Numbered from the stretch's first letter, positions 40,835 to 51,902 are shown. The stretch: 64,000 bases of DNA from Serripes groenlandicus (GCA_031761405.1 JASEVX010000012.1:18688974-18752973), one strand, 5' to 3'. Notes: generated by a model from the letters alone, not told the origin. Numbers and translations are program-made.

Positions 40835-41015
40835 TGGTGTATTATGCCGCTTTAAACAATTGTCAGTTATATCACAGTGTTTCCTGGGTAAAGTGCGAGT
40901 ACAGTGAGTACTGGTCCATTTATCCTGACAACAGTAAATTGGTCGTAAAGTTTGAACCCCACAATCCCGAGTGCCAAGAAGAAAAATTCATTACCACCAT
41001 TTATCTGGCATGACA
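40835..41015 (-). mobile_element. SINE, 5'-truncated
   Basis: ATGCCGCTTTAAACAATTGT, CAGTTATATCACAGTGTTTC and GGTCCATTTATCCTGACAAC match the subgroup at 1741. The tRNA head is absent. Confidence 0.72.
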
Positions 41016-41075
41016 TACTTTTCCAACAATGTTTTCAGCTCTGTTTTATTATAAAAATTAATCCTAATTTGGTAG

Positions 41076-41299
41076 TTAACCCTTTCCCTCATACAACCAT
41101 ACTTTGAACATATTTTGTCAAAAAAAAGAAAATATCTATAATTGAATGAATAACCAATAAAATATGACTAAACGTAGAAAACATTGTGGCAAAAGGAGAA
41201 GTTGCACGCTTTGAGTAATTTCTTCTTTTGTCACTATATTTTCCAAAGGCCATCTGCTGCAGAGGCGTTAGAAAGCATCTATATGAGGGAAAGGGTTAA
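41076..41299 (-). mobile_element. TTAA-type MITE, subfamily A, reverse
   Basis: TTAA borders and both ends are present. A short deletion removes the CTGCAGCAGACGAC motif from the left arm. Confidence 0.85.
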
Positions 41300-41367
41300 A
41301 ATCCTTTCAGGTAAGAAAACCCTAAAAGTATCATATCAAGTAAATGGTTAATTTGAAAGTCACAGAC

Positions 41368-41618
41368 CTAACTCTTTCCCTTTTGAAGATGCATTTAAAT
41401 GCCTCTGCAGCAAAGGAAAGCATTGCAATGCCTCTGCAGCAGACAACTTTTGAAAACATCATGGCAAAAGGAGAAATTGCTCATAACAAGCAGTTTCTTC
41501 TTTTACCACAATGTTTTCAGCTCTATCCAATAGTTGGACTTTCCTAAATAGATAGTTTCCATATATTTGTCCAACTATTTTCTGCAGATTTGTTAATTTG
41601 TTTGTGGGAAATGATTAA
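41368..41618. mobile_element. TTAA-type MITE, subfamily B, duplicated left arm
   Basis: CTAACTCTTTCCCTTTTGAAG opens the copy. ATGCCTCTGCAGCA appears twice in the left arm, then AAATTGCTCATAACAAGCAG and TTTGTGGGAAATGATTAA. Confidence 0.65.
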
Positions 41619-41991
41619 ATAGCATCCCACGGATTAATTCCTTTAAAATGATGTGTAATTATTTTCTAAATGTTTCAAAATCTATAACTTTGGCATATCA
41701 GCAAGCACATTGAAAACAACATCTTACAAAAGAATTGAGATAAAAGTTTGAAAGGTTCTTTTTCCATTAAATATATATAAAACATTCTGATCTAAAAAGG
41801 GAACAAGAATCTATTTCGAAATGGGCAAATTGAATTACAGGGCTTTGACTTACCCTTTCACACATGCGGATGCATTTTGACACCTTTGCAAATGTGAGAC
41901 ACCTTTTGAAACCAGCAAATTGAGAAATTAAAAATATTTGTAATTTTGTTTGGAACATTTGGATGTCTAAGAGTTGAAAACTTTGTTGGAA

Positions 41992-43311
41992 ACAAGATGT
42001 GTTTGTGAAACACTGATGCCCCCCAATGGCAACATCTAGGTCAAAGGTCAAGGTTGCAAGGTATACACATGTGAAATATGGTAGCCTTACCTGTTATTGT
42101 TCAAAAGTAGTGGGGAAGGTTAAAAAAAAAAATAAGAATGGCAACATCTAGGTCAAAGGTCAAGGTCGCAAGGTCAAAAATGTACTGACAGAAAGGTCAT
42201 GTCACAAGGAATACACATGTGAAATATGGTAGCCGTATCTGTTATGGTTCAAAAGTAATGGCCAAGGTTAAAGTATTTTTTTCGAGAATGGCAACATCTA
42301 GGTCAAAGGTCAAGGTCGCAATGTCAAAATTGTTGGTACTGACAGAAAGGTCATGTCACAAGGAATACACATGTGAAATATGGTAGCCGTACCTGTTATG
42401 GTTCAAAAGTAATGGCCAAGGTTAAAGTTTTTTTCGAGAATGGCAACATCTAGGTCAAAGGTCAAGGTCGCAAGGTCAAACATTTTGGTACTGACAGAAA
42501 GGTAATGTCACAAGGAATACACATGTGAAATATGGTAGCCGTACCTGTTATGGTTCAAAAGTAGTGGTCAAGGTTAAAGTTTTTTTCGTGCAGACAGGCC
42601 AAAAACTACATCTAGGTCAAAGGTCAAGGTCGCAAGGTCAAAAATTTTGGTACTGACAGAAAGGTCATGTCACAAGGAATACACATGTGAAATATGGTAG
42701 CCGTATCTGTTATGGTTCAAAAGAAATGGCCAAGGTTAAAGTTTTTTTCGAGAATGGCAACATCTAGGTCAAAGGTCAAGGTCAAAAATGTTGGTACTGA
42801 CAGAAAGGTCATGTCACAAGGAATACACATGTGAACTATGGTAGCCGTACCTGTTATGGTTCAAAAGTAATGGCCAAGGTTAAAGTTTTTTTCGAGAATG
42901 GCAACATCTAGGTCAAAGGTCAAGGTCGCAAGGTCAAACATTTTGGTACTGACAGAAAGGTAATGTCACAAGGAATACACATGTGAAATATGGTAGCCGT
43001 ACCTGTTATGGTTCAAAAGAAGTGGTCAAGGTTAAAGTTTTTTTCGTGCAGACAGGCCAAAAACTACATCTAGGTCAAAGGTCAAGGTCGCAAGGTCAAA
43101 AAGTTTGGTACTTACAGAAAGGTCAGGTCACAAGGAATACACATGTGAAATATGGTAGCCGTACCTGTTATGGTTCAAAAGTAATGGCCAAGGTTAAAGT
43201 TTTTTTTGTGCAGACAGACAGACAGACCAACAGACAGACCAACAGACAGACCAACAGACAGACAGGCCAAAAACTATATGCCCCCCGAATCGGAGATTTC
43301 GTGGGGGCATA
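41992..43311 (+). mobile_element. Tandem-core element, ACAAGATG...GGGGGCATAAA type, eight units
   Basis: Left edge ACAAGATGTGTTTGTGAAAC with a GTGTTT-GTG-AAACAC stem, then ATGCCCCCC. Eight units of about 110-162 bp start at CATCTAGGTCAAAGGTCAAG and contain ACACATGTGAAATATGGTAG. A GACAGACAGACCAACAG tract precedes the 3' hairpin TGCCCCCCGAAT...ATTTCGTGGGGGCA. Units alternate in a higher-order pattern of about 458 bp. The tract and the repeats create open frames on both strands that are not genes. Helitron-like origin is inferred from architecture. Confidence 0.75.
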
Positions 43312-43402
43312 AAAAAGAAATTGCTCATTCGGTGAAATAACTCCTTTTCCTGCAAAGTTTTGAAAAATCATGTGTCAAGGAAAGAGTTTCACTGACGAAA
43401 TT

Positions 43403-43674
43403 TATTGTATGGTGTTTTTAACCACTTTCAACAATTATTCAGTTATATTACGGCGATTCCTGGGACCTAATAGCTACCCGAGTACTACTGGTCCATTTAT
43501 CGTACCACCAGCCAGCCTGTCGTAATACTTAAACATCCTCAACCCTGAGCGCCAAAGAAAGGGAAGCCGTAACTACCATTTTTATAAAGTCTTTACAATC
43601 ACCCGGCCGGGAATCAAACCTGCAACCTCCTGGAACCTGAGGCGGATACTCTACTACTATACCACTGAGGTGGT
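43403..43674 (-). mobile_element. tRNA-derived SINE
   Basis: Full-length member of the subgroup at 1741. On the minus strand the B box reads GCAGGTTTGATTCCC and the A-box region TAGTAGAGTATCCGCC. Near-matching CTGACGAAA and CTGATGAAA flanks may be a decayed target-site duplication. Confidence 0.83.
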
Positions 43675-43719
43675 TTCCGCTGATGAAAATAAGTGTCACT
43701 GTAAACATCAAGATGTTAC

Positions 43720-43905
43720 CTAAACCCTTTCCCAAATATGACAAATCTGCAACAGACAACTTTTTGAAAATATCTTGAAGAAAATATCAAAAATCTCTAT
43801 AAATGAAGGTATGATTATTGAATAGAGTTGAAAATATTGATTCAGAAGGAGAAATTGCTCAATATGAAACGTCTTCTGATACATATCTGCCAATGGGAAA
43901 AGTTA
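43720..43905. mobile_element. TTAA-type MITE, subfamily B, degraded
   Basis: CTAAACCCTTTCCCAAATATG left end, GGAGAAATTGCTCAATATGA centre, then a short tail ending CCAATGGGAAAAGTTAA. Confidence 0.65.
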
Positions 43906-44127
43906 ATATATATTAGACTTAAAGACACTTCCACATTGAAAGTGTACAACTAAACTGGTAATGAAGAGAAAATCTAACCAAAACGGTATAATCTGGAAGC
44001 AGAGTAGCATTATTATTGGAAAATGGAAAGGTAATCACTCCTCTTCCAGAAATATTTTCACATGTCGCCTGCTGCTGCACAATCACATCATACCTCTCAA
44101 ACAATTATAACTTTTGAATTAGATTCA

Positions 44128-44349
44128 ACCATTCCCACATAACAAGATTCTTTCTGACACCTCTGCAGTCGATAGCAATTTATATGGCAAAAGGAGAAAT
44201 TGCCTAGGAATGAGACATTTACCTTTTGTCACAATGTTTTCAACTTTAATTAATAATTGTTATTTCATTTGTGAAGAGCTTAACTAATTTTGACTTAGAA
44301 GATTTCAGAGTCGTCTGCTGCTGATTTGTTGTATGTGGGAAAGGCTTAA
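44128..44349. mobile_element. TTAA-type MITE, subfamily B
   Basis: CCATTCCCACATAACAAG to GTATGTGGGAAAGGCTTAA with GGCAAAAGGAGAAATTGCC in the centre. The left border is eroded. Confidence 0.68.
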
Positions 44350-45195
44350 TAGCTTTTACTTTAGTAACATTTTACTATAAAAAAAATATAAGGAGATAAA
44401 AATGTTCTGCCATCATTTTGTAAGACTAAATGTAATTCAATATAACATAGAATCAATGTAACAGTTCTGTTATTCCATCAATTCAAAGGTAAATATAAAT
44501 CATTCAAACAGCTATATAAATCACCATAAATACTGTGACACATTAGAATTATATACAAAATCCAATCTTTTACTAATATGACAAGTCCTTAAAAGTTTTA
44601 AATCCTTTGTGCAGCATCCTATTAACTTTACATAGATCCACAAAATACTCCTTTTACCACGATAATTTAGTAACCATCACTTATTTCTTTATCACATTCA
44701 CAATAAATATTTACATCACCCAATTTCACACTATACTTTATTCTCTCCCCTACGTGCAGAAAAGCATCACAACCCATTCAAATCGACATAAATCTATTCC
44801 CGCTACCTTTTTTTCTGTAGGGACACATTCTTTTGAATGTAAAATTAAGCATTTGACACTTAACGCCTGTCTACCCATGGGCTGCATCGGTTTGAGGGGA
44901 CGGCCTCAAATTATCCTCCAATCAAATTACAGCCAATTGTTCATAAGCCAATCAATACCCATGAATATAATTATTGTTTTTGGGGGAACCATCAGTCCAA
45001 TTGATACACCTTGTTTTACTTCCAAATTTAGAATTAGAATTTATTCAAAATGGTTGGTGAAAACAGGCAATTATATGATGTTTGCAAGTCATCTTCTTTA
45101 AAAAAAACATCTGATAAAAGAAATGAAAGGAAAATAAGAAAAAATTAGAACAGAGTTGAATTAGAGCAGAGCTTATGGTAATGGAAGAACTTTCA
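44350..45195. other. Unique stretch, possible conserved non-coding block
   Basis: No repeat is recognised. An open frame of 164 codons lies here but has no domain and unusual composition. The part at about 44860-45005 is richer in GC and in CCAAT-like and homeodomain-like words (CCAATCA, CAATTGT, ATGAATATAATTAT), which could suit a regulatory element. This is a guess from composition. Confidence 0.3.
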
Positions 45196-45196
45196 G

Positions 45197-45560
45197 TTAC
45201 CCTTTCCCACATACAGACACTTTCTGACACCTCTGCTGCAGACAGACAACTTGTGGCATACAGAGCTATTGCACATAAGGAGCAATTTCTCATTTTGCTA
45301 CCGATGTTTTCATCAATAATTCATTAATTGTTCTTCCAAAAATTTGAATATTCTCTACAAAAGAGAATTTTTGAAATAGCGCTGAAAGTTTTATGGTAAA
45401 AGGTAAAATTGCTCATGGTGGAAATTGAGGAAATTCCTCATTATTTCTCAATTAACTACAAGCCAATCATGAGATTGTCCTTTTAACTATTTGTCAAATG
45501 TTTTTGTTTCAGAAATGTGTTATAATGTCATATCAGGGGAAAGATGAACTGCTTGTTGTT
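45197..45560. mobile_element. TTAA-type MITE, subfamily B, degraded or composite
   Basis: TTACCCTTTCCCACATACAG, ACCTCTGCTGCAGAC and ATTGCACATAAGGAGCAATT are recognisable. A second hairpin-like piece near 45410-45450 (AATTGCTCATGGTGG) suggests two overlapping relics. Confidence 0.5.
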
Positions 45561-45590
45561 TAGATAATCATGGAGTCTTTAAATAATTCA

Positions 45591-45821
45591 TTAACCCCTT
45601 CTCTCATATAGACGCTTTCTGACGCCTCTTCAGCAGACGGCTTTTAGAAAACGTAGTGACAAAAGAAGAAATTGCTCAGAACGTGCAATTTCTCCTTTTG
45701 CCACAATGTTTTCCACTTTTAGTCATAGGTTAATCCATTCAATTATAGAGATTTTCTATTATTTGCCAACATATTTTCTAAGTCGTCTGCTGCAGATTTG
45801 TGGTATGAGGGAAAAGGTTTA
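45591..45821 (+). mobile_element. TTAA-type MITE, subfamily A
   Basis: Left TTAACCCCTTCTCTCATATAG, right GGTATGAGGGAAAAGGTTTA, with a good hairpin. Ends are slightly diverged. Confidence 0.85.
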
Positions 45822-45905
45822 GAAAGGTGAATCAATAGGCTTTCTTATGAAGGAATATGCCATCAGATAGTAAGCTTACTTAAAGGGCAATTAAACCTAA
45901 CCTTC

Positions 45906-46103
45906 TTAACACTTTCCCTCATACAACAATTATGCAGCAGACGACTATGAACATATCATGTAAAAAAAGTGAAAATCTCTAAAATTTAATGGATAACTTA
46001 TGACGAAAAGTGGAAAACATTGTGGCAAAAGGAGAAATTGCACGTTTTGAGCAATATCTTCTTTTGTCACTTATAATGTTTTCAATATGAGGAAAAGTGT
46101 TAA
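45906..46103 (-). mobile_element. TTAA-type MITE, subfamily A, reverse, right arm deleted
   Basis: TTAACACTTTCCCTCATACA to CAATATGAGGAAAAGTGTTAA. The CTGCTGCAGAGGCGTC segment of the right arm is missing. Confidence 0.8.
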
Positions 46104-46167
46104 TTAAACTTTTCCCACTTACAGACACATGTTAACAACAACCCCTGTGTGGCAGACAATTAATTAT

Positions 46168-46356
46168 CTAACCCTTTCCCTCATATAGACGCTTTCTGAC
46201 GCCTGTGCAGCAGACGGCTTTTTGAAAACATAGTGATAAAAGAAGAAATTGCTCAAAACGAGCATAGGTTATCCATTCAATTATAGAGATTTTCTATTTT
46301 TTGACAAAGTATGTTCAATTTTAGTCGTCTGCTGTATAATTGTCGTATGAGGGTTA
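46168..46356 (+). mobile_element. TTAA-type MITE, subfamily A, hairpin arm deleted
   Basis: Left border is CTAA. AATTGCTCAAAACGAGC is followed directly by ATAGGTTATCCATTC, so the right stem arm and the TTTTGCCACAATG segment are lost. Right end GTATGAGGGTTAA is short of its AAAGGG. Confidence 0.8.
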
Positions 46357-46419
46357 AAATAGTATGGCAATGATCATTATGAGCAATATCTCCTTTTGCC
46401 GAAATATTTTCATCCTGAT

Positions 46420-46604
46420 TTAACCCTTTCCCACATACAGCAAATCTGCAGCAGACGACTTTAAAAACATGGTGACAAAAACCTGAAATCTTCATAAAAG
46501 ATAGCTTTATTGTTAAATAAAGTTGAAAACATTGTGGCCAAATGTTTTCAAAAGTCATCTGCTGCTATTGCGTCAAAATGCGTCTGCAGATGGGAAAGGG
46601 TTAA
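46420..46604. mobile_element. TTAA-type MITE, subfamily B, hairpin deleted
   Basis: TTAACCCTTTCCCACATACAGC and GCAGATGGGAAAGGGTTAA ends are near-consensus. The whole GAAATTGC hairpin is missing between GTGGCCAAATG and TTTTCAAAAG. Confidence 0.83.
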
Positions 46605-46618
46605 TAGCTATAATTTCA

Positions 46619-46750
46619 TTTAACCCTTTCCCGCATGTAGACACTTTCCGATCATCATGCTTCTGCAGCAGACGATTTTCGAAATCATTGTGACAAAAGG
46701 AGAAAACTGTTCTAAATGAGCAGTTGCTCCTCTTTTGTCACAATATTTAA
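46619..46750. mobile_element. TTAA-type MITE cut by the tandem-core element
   Basis: TTTAACCCTTTCCCGCATGT runs through the hairpin TCTAAATGAGCAGTTGCTCC to CACAATATTTAA, where ACAAGAGGG of the next element begins. The missing right part is not seen after that element. Confidence 0.7.
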
Positions 46751-48166
46751 ACAAGAGGGCCATGATGGCCCTGGAATCGCTCACCTAATATTTTTTTTTC
46801 ACTTTAGCTATATAAGCCCCGCCCCCTGGCAGCCATAGTTTCCAACCAATCAACTTGGATTGAAGGAATCTGATAGAGGGTCACCCTAGGAACATTTCTA
46901 CAAAATTATTTGAAAATCGGCCAGACACTTTTGGAGGAGAAGATGTTTTAAGTTTTCACTATAGCCATATAAGGCAAAATAGCCCTGCCCACTGGCGGCC
47001 ATGGTTTTTTACCAATCAACATGGCTTGAAGGAATCTGAAAGTGGGTCATCCAAGGAACATTTCTACAAAATTATTTGAAAATCGGTCTGACACTTTCGG
47101 AGAAGAAGATTTTTTAAGTTTTCACTATAGCCATAAAAGGCAAAATAGCCCCGCCCCCCCCTGGCGGCCATGTTTTTCGACCAATCAACATGGCTTGAAG
47201 GAATCTGATAGAGGGTCATCCAAGGAACGTTTTTACAAAATTATTTGAAAATCAGCCACACACTTTCGGAGGAGAAGATGTTTTAAGTTTTCACTTTGGC
47301 CATATAAGGCAAAATAGCCCCGCCCCCTGGCAGCCAAGTTTTTCGACCAATCAACATGGCTTGCAGGAATCTGATAGAGGGTCACCCAAGGAACATTTCT
47401 ACAAAATTATTTAAAAATCGGCCCGACACTTATGGAGGAGAAGATTTATTAAGTGTTCACTATAGCCATAAAAGGCAAAATAGCCCCGCCCCCTGGCGGC
47501 CATGTTTTTTGACCAATCAACATGGCTTGAAAGATCTGATAGAGGGTCACCCAAGGAACATTTCTAAGAAATTATTTGAAAATCGGCCTGACACTTTTGG
47601 AGGAGAAGATTTTTTAAGTTTGCACTATAGCCATATAAGGCAAAATAGCCCCGCCCTGGCGGCCATGTTTTTCGACCAATCAACATGGCTTGAAGGAATC
47701 TGATAGAGGGTCACCCAAGGAACATTTTTACAAAATTATTTGAAAATCGGCCTGACACTTTCGGAGGAGAAGATTTTTTAAGTTTTCACTATAGCCATAT
47801 AAGGCAAAATAGCCCCGCCCCCCCTGGCGGCCATGTTTTTCGACCAATCAACATGGCTTGAAGGAATCTGATAGAGGGTCATCTAAGGAACATTTCTACA
47901 AAATTATTTGAAAATCTGCCAACCAGTTTGGGAGAAGAAGAATTTTGAAGTTTTTTCAGTTTCGTTGCCATGGAAACCAGAATTTTGCATGGATCCCAAA
48001 AATTTGAAGGAATTCTGGTGAGGTCATTGAGAGGATGCTTTCTGTGAAGTTTCATCCAAATTGACCCACTGGTTACTGAGGAGAAGAAGTTGACGCACGA
48101 CGCACGACGGACGCCGGACAAAAGGCGATCACAATAACTCACCTTGAGCAAAGCTCAGGTGAGCTA
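46751..48166 (+). mobile_element. Second ACAAGAGGG...GTGAGCTA element, seven units
   Basis: Almost the same length as the copy at 34696, with the same ends, the same seven units in the same order and the same 3' tail. Unit-specific variants are shared, for example CCCTGCCCACTGGCGG in unit 2 and ACACTTATGGAGGAG in unit 4. Open frames that cross it are repeat-derived. Confidence 0.77.
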
Positions 48167-48235
48167 AAAAAAGAAAGAAAAGAAATATACATTCATATAT
48201 GTTGGAAAGGTAAGCTGATTATGTCACTGTAAGGT

Positions 48236-48469
48236 TTAACCCTTTCCCTCATATGACAATTCTGCAGCAGACGAATTTGAACGTATTTTGTCAAAACCGT
48301 AGAAAATCTCCATAATTGAATGGATAACCTATGACAAAAAGTGGAAAACATTGTGGCAAAAGGAGGAATTGCATGTTTTGTGCAATTTCTTCTTTTATCA
48401 CTATAATGTTTTCAAAAAGCCGTCTGCTGCAGAGGCATCAGAAAGCGTCTATATGAGGGAAAAGATTAA
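48236..48469 (-). mobile_element. TTAA-type MITE, subfamily A, reverse
   Basis: TTAA on both borders. The hairpin is AATTGCATGTTTTGTGCAATT, with one mismatched pair. Confidence 0.9.
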
Positions 48470-48612
48470 ATGTCCTTTTCCCCATGATCTGGCTGTTCAT
48501 AAACACATTAGCAGAGGTTAATTTGTATACTAAATGCCTTGTACCTAAATTAATTCTCATAAATTTCACCTGTCCACCTCTGTTAAATATGCTGGCAGTA
48601 ATTGAAACATGA

Positions 48613-48815
48613 TTAACCCTTTCACACATATGACAAATCTGCAATAGGCACATTGAAATCATCTAGACATACCTATGAAAAAGTATATTTACTGCATAGA
48701 GTTGAAAACATTGTGGCGAAAGGAGAATTTGCTCATTATGAACAATTTATTCTTATGCCACAATGTTTGAAAATGTCGTCTACTGCAGATTAGTCAACAT
48801 GTGTCTGCAAATGAT
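48613..48815. mobile_element. TTAA-type MITE, subfamily B
   Basis: TTAACCCTTTCACACATATG left end, TTTGCTCATTATGAACAATT centre, TCGTCTACTGCAGATTAG to GTGTCTGCAAATG at the right with the final GGGAAAGGG lost. Confidence 0.7.
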
Positions 48816-48913
48816 GTATTTTGACACATCAAATGGATAAATTGATCTGAATATAAGTAATTCATAAATTAGCCACAAGGTTTTCAAGTTAATTCAAATA
48901 GTTAATTATTATA

Positions 48914-51376
48914 CCTGTACGAAATAGTCTGGGCAGACTAGAACCAGATTCTGTACAGAATAAAATACAGAAACTGTGCAGCAGTCTCTGTACAGAAAAA
49001 AATCTGGTTCATTGAGACATAGTTGAACCAGATTCTATAAATAGATTTTTCAAATGGAGACAAAGAGCAAAATCTGTACAGAATTTCGCGAAATATTTAA
49101 ATTAGGCAGAAAAAAAATCGGTGTAGAAAAAATTCTGGGTGCAGAAAAATTCTGGCCAGAAAAAATTCTGGGAGCAGAAAAAGTCTGGCCAGAAAAAAAT
49201 CTGTACAGAATTAATTCTGTATGGAGAAATGCTAAAAATGTGTAGTAATATTTCCTTTCCCACTTGAAGACACATTTGCACCAGAAAACCTGTGATAACA
49301 TTGTTGAAAAAGGAGGGATTGTTTGAAACAAGCAATTTCTCCTTCTGCAACAATGTTTTTCAAAGATATTCAACTATTGGACATAATTGAAAACATTGTG
49401 ACAAAAGGATAAATTTCTCAATGAAAAATTCGCAAAAAAAATGGTGTAAGTAACATAATATTTTATTTAAGTTTAAACACAAACATTTTCAATATCACGA
49501 GATATTTTCTTTTAAACAACCTTTAGGATTATGCACATCTCCTCTTGGTATTCAAATTTCATAAATGGTTTTAAATCATAAACTGTATCTTTAATTCTTT
49601 TGTTTCTTAACGTCTTGTTTCTCTTTCCTTGCTTGCCCAGGAATTTCTTGCTTGATCCATTTTTCAACTGCATGCCAACAATAATGTGAGTAACAGCATC
49701 TGGAATTTAAAAAAAAATAAGTTTTTAAATTTTGCTATTATTTTACTCCTTTCCCATTTAAAATTTCATTTTTGACGACTTAAAATATTTTTGCATAGAC
49801 ATTTTCAAAGGCGTATGCTGCAGATTTGTTTTGTGTGGGAAAGTGTTAACTGAAAAAACACCTCAAATAAGTCCTACTGTAAAAATTTAGATTTTATCCT
49901 ACACTATCCGAAAATGAGTATGTCCGAATTCGACGCTAGTTATCAGTGGCAAGCTCTCAACATCTGGTTTCGAAAAACCTGTGAAAAAGGTGGAAATATC
50001 AAATATTAAGAACAGAATAACGTAAGATTATATTTGATAGGTATTTTTCAACAAATAATCATATCTATTAGAATTATAAACCAAAAACTACGATGAAGAT
50101 TTAAATATTTCTCTCACGGATTTAACCCAGAAAAACAGATGTGTCGAAGATCATGAAAATAATTATATCTTTTGAAGATTGAGAAAGTATAAATTTCATT
50201 AGAAAGATAATATGTATTGCAATAGTAATGTATTACTGTTTTAACACGCATTATTTTGAGGTATTTATTGAATTAATCGGGACTTTAAAACCGATTTGTC
50301 GCTGTGTTGACAAAGACATAAAATGGCGGCCAATCGCGTAGCGAACACGATTCGTACTAGAATTGCTATGCATTTGTCAATTTCAGGCCGATTTCCAGAA
50401 TTTCTATATTAAAATAAAGCTCAGATTATAAGGTTTAATTTGATATTGATCAGAAAAAACATACCTGGTAGTAGAATATGAGGCGAACACCGCACGTTCA
50501 TCGTCTTGAAATTGCAGTCATTCAAATTTCCGGTTCACCGTTATAAACACACGTTCGTAAGTGTGACCCACTAAAATCCGTCGTAACATTTGTAGCAAGT
50601 AAAACTCAAAAACTATTAAAATGAAAATGAAAAATGAGATATGAAAATAACAAAGATATTTTCTGGAAGTTTAAACATTGTTCTGTTCCAATGGATAACA
50701 ATATTTTAATACGCTACACTCTTTGATAATATTTTATCCGTATGAATACTGTAATGTCATTCTATCAATAATTTGGAACAAAATTAATAAAATACAGAAA
50801 TCACAATCCCTCATTCCCTGTGTCTTTTAAACCAGGCATTATTCAAAACACAAACAAATTCTAGATGTTCAATGTATTTCTAACTTTAGTTGAAATGTTA
50901 AGCTTTCAGAATATGTATGGTTTTTTTTATATACATGTGCCAAATGTGACTTCAAAGTTTAATTAATTGCTACAAAATGTGAAAATTTGGAAAATTTTAT
51001 TTCTCCATGTCATATTTTAACCAGATAACAGGTGTACAGGTGGAGTTGCTTATCTACGTCCCTCAATATTTAAAAAAAACATGCATGATTTAAGAAATTT
51101 TCTAAGCTCAATTATTCTGGTTCACTTTTTGTCTAAGTCCATTTTTCTGGTTCGCTTTTTTTTCTAAGTGCGAAAAATCTGTCTGATACAATAATCTGTA
51201 CAGACAAAAACCTGGTTCAGTAAGATTCTGTACAGAAAAAAACAAAAAGTCTGTACAGAATTTATATCAGATTCTGTGTCTGTGTTTATTCTGTACAGAA
51301 AACAGAAATTCTGTATGTATTCTGCCCAGAATTGGTACAGACTCTGTACAGAATTGGCTCAGAGTTTTCGTACAGG
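48914..51376. repeat. Region bounded by inverted ACCTGTACGAAA with CTGTACAG clusters
   Basis: ACCTGTACGAAA at the left and TTTCGTACAGGT at the right face each other about 2.4 kb apart. Next to each is a cluster of the palindrome TTCTGTACAGAA or close variants, most densely at 51185-51370. MITE scraps lie inside (49250-49345, 49743-49850). It could be one large element with repetitive ends, or two separate inverted copies of one repeat; the left edge is also found at 16021. Confidence 0.5.
49512..50501 (-). CDS. Candidate two-exon small gene, low confidence
   Basis: On the minus strand an ATG at 50501 opens 37 bases ending CTACCAG before GTATGT (a good donor). A T-rich tract and TTCCAG precede a second block at 49699-49512. 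Joined, they give 74 codons with a basic middle (KKFLGKQGKRNKTLRNKR). In the other frame the second block reads HYCWHAVEKWIKQEIPGQ and ends KKQKN at a stop. I recognise neither. The last part of the second block resembles repeat sequence near 60740 (TACCAAGAGGAGATGTGCAT), which weakens the longer frame. An AAAATGGCGGC word (YY1-like) lies in the supposed intron at 50321. No homology could be checked. Confidence 0.2.
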
Positions 51377-51388
51377 TACTTTCATTCT

Positions 51389-51618
51389 TTATCCCTTTCC
51401 CTCATACGACAATCCTGAAGCAGACGACTTTGAACATATTTTGTCAACAAATAGAACATCTCTATAATTGAACGAATAACCTATGACTAAAAGTGGAAAG
51501 CATTGTTGTAAAAGGAGAAATTGCTCATTTTGAGCAATTTCTTCTTTTGTAACTATGTTTTCAAAAAGCCGTCTTCTGCAGAGGCGTCACAAAGCGTCTA
51601 TATGAGGGAAAGGGTTAA
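51389..51618 (-). mobile_element. TTAA-type MITE, subfamily A, reverse
   Basis: Left border has become TTAT; otherwise complete, with AATTGCTCATTTTGAGCAATT at the centre. Confidence 0.87.
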
Positions 51619-51902
51619 TTATACTTTCATTCTTTAATAGTTTCCATATTTTTGCTCACCATGATTTAACTTTTGCTCTACTAAGTAATTTTTTCAACTG
51701 CAGATATGTTGTAAAGCGTGAGAAGTAATGACTGCCATCCTTGATGCTTGATCAGTGTTGTCATGGATAGTATTATGATTGGTGTGCCTTTGTAACGATA
51801 AATATTACCAAGGAAAACACTATTGTTGAAAAGGGAGTAAAACACAACTCAAGCTAAAAAAATGCTGTATGTGGGAAAATATTAACCCGTTCACTTATAC
51901 AG

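Noticed and set aside
42983..43312. 109-codon frame with a TNRQ repeat
   Set aside because: It lies across the tandem units and the GACAGACAGACCAACAG tract of the tandem-core element; the repeat pattern, not selection, keeps it open.
44607..45101. 164-codon frame, the longest outside the DIRS element
   Set aside because: No recognisable domain, AT-rich composition and no splice or promoter support. Better treated as chance, although the underlying DNA is noted as unusual.
47356..47703. 115-codon frame
   Set aside because: It runs through the 166-bp repeat units of the second ACAAGAGGG element and repeats their translation.
49050..49373. 107-codon minus-strand frame
   Set aside because: It reads through a low-complexity run of TTCTGG-type repeats in the CTGTACAG cluster.
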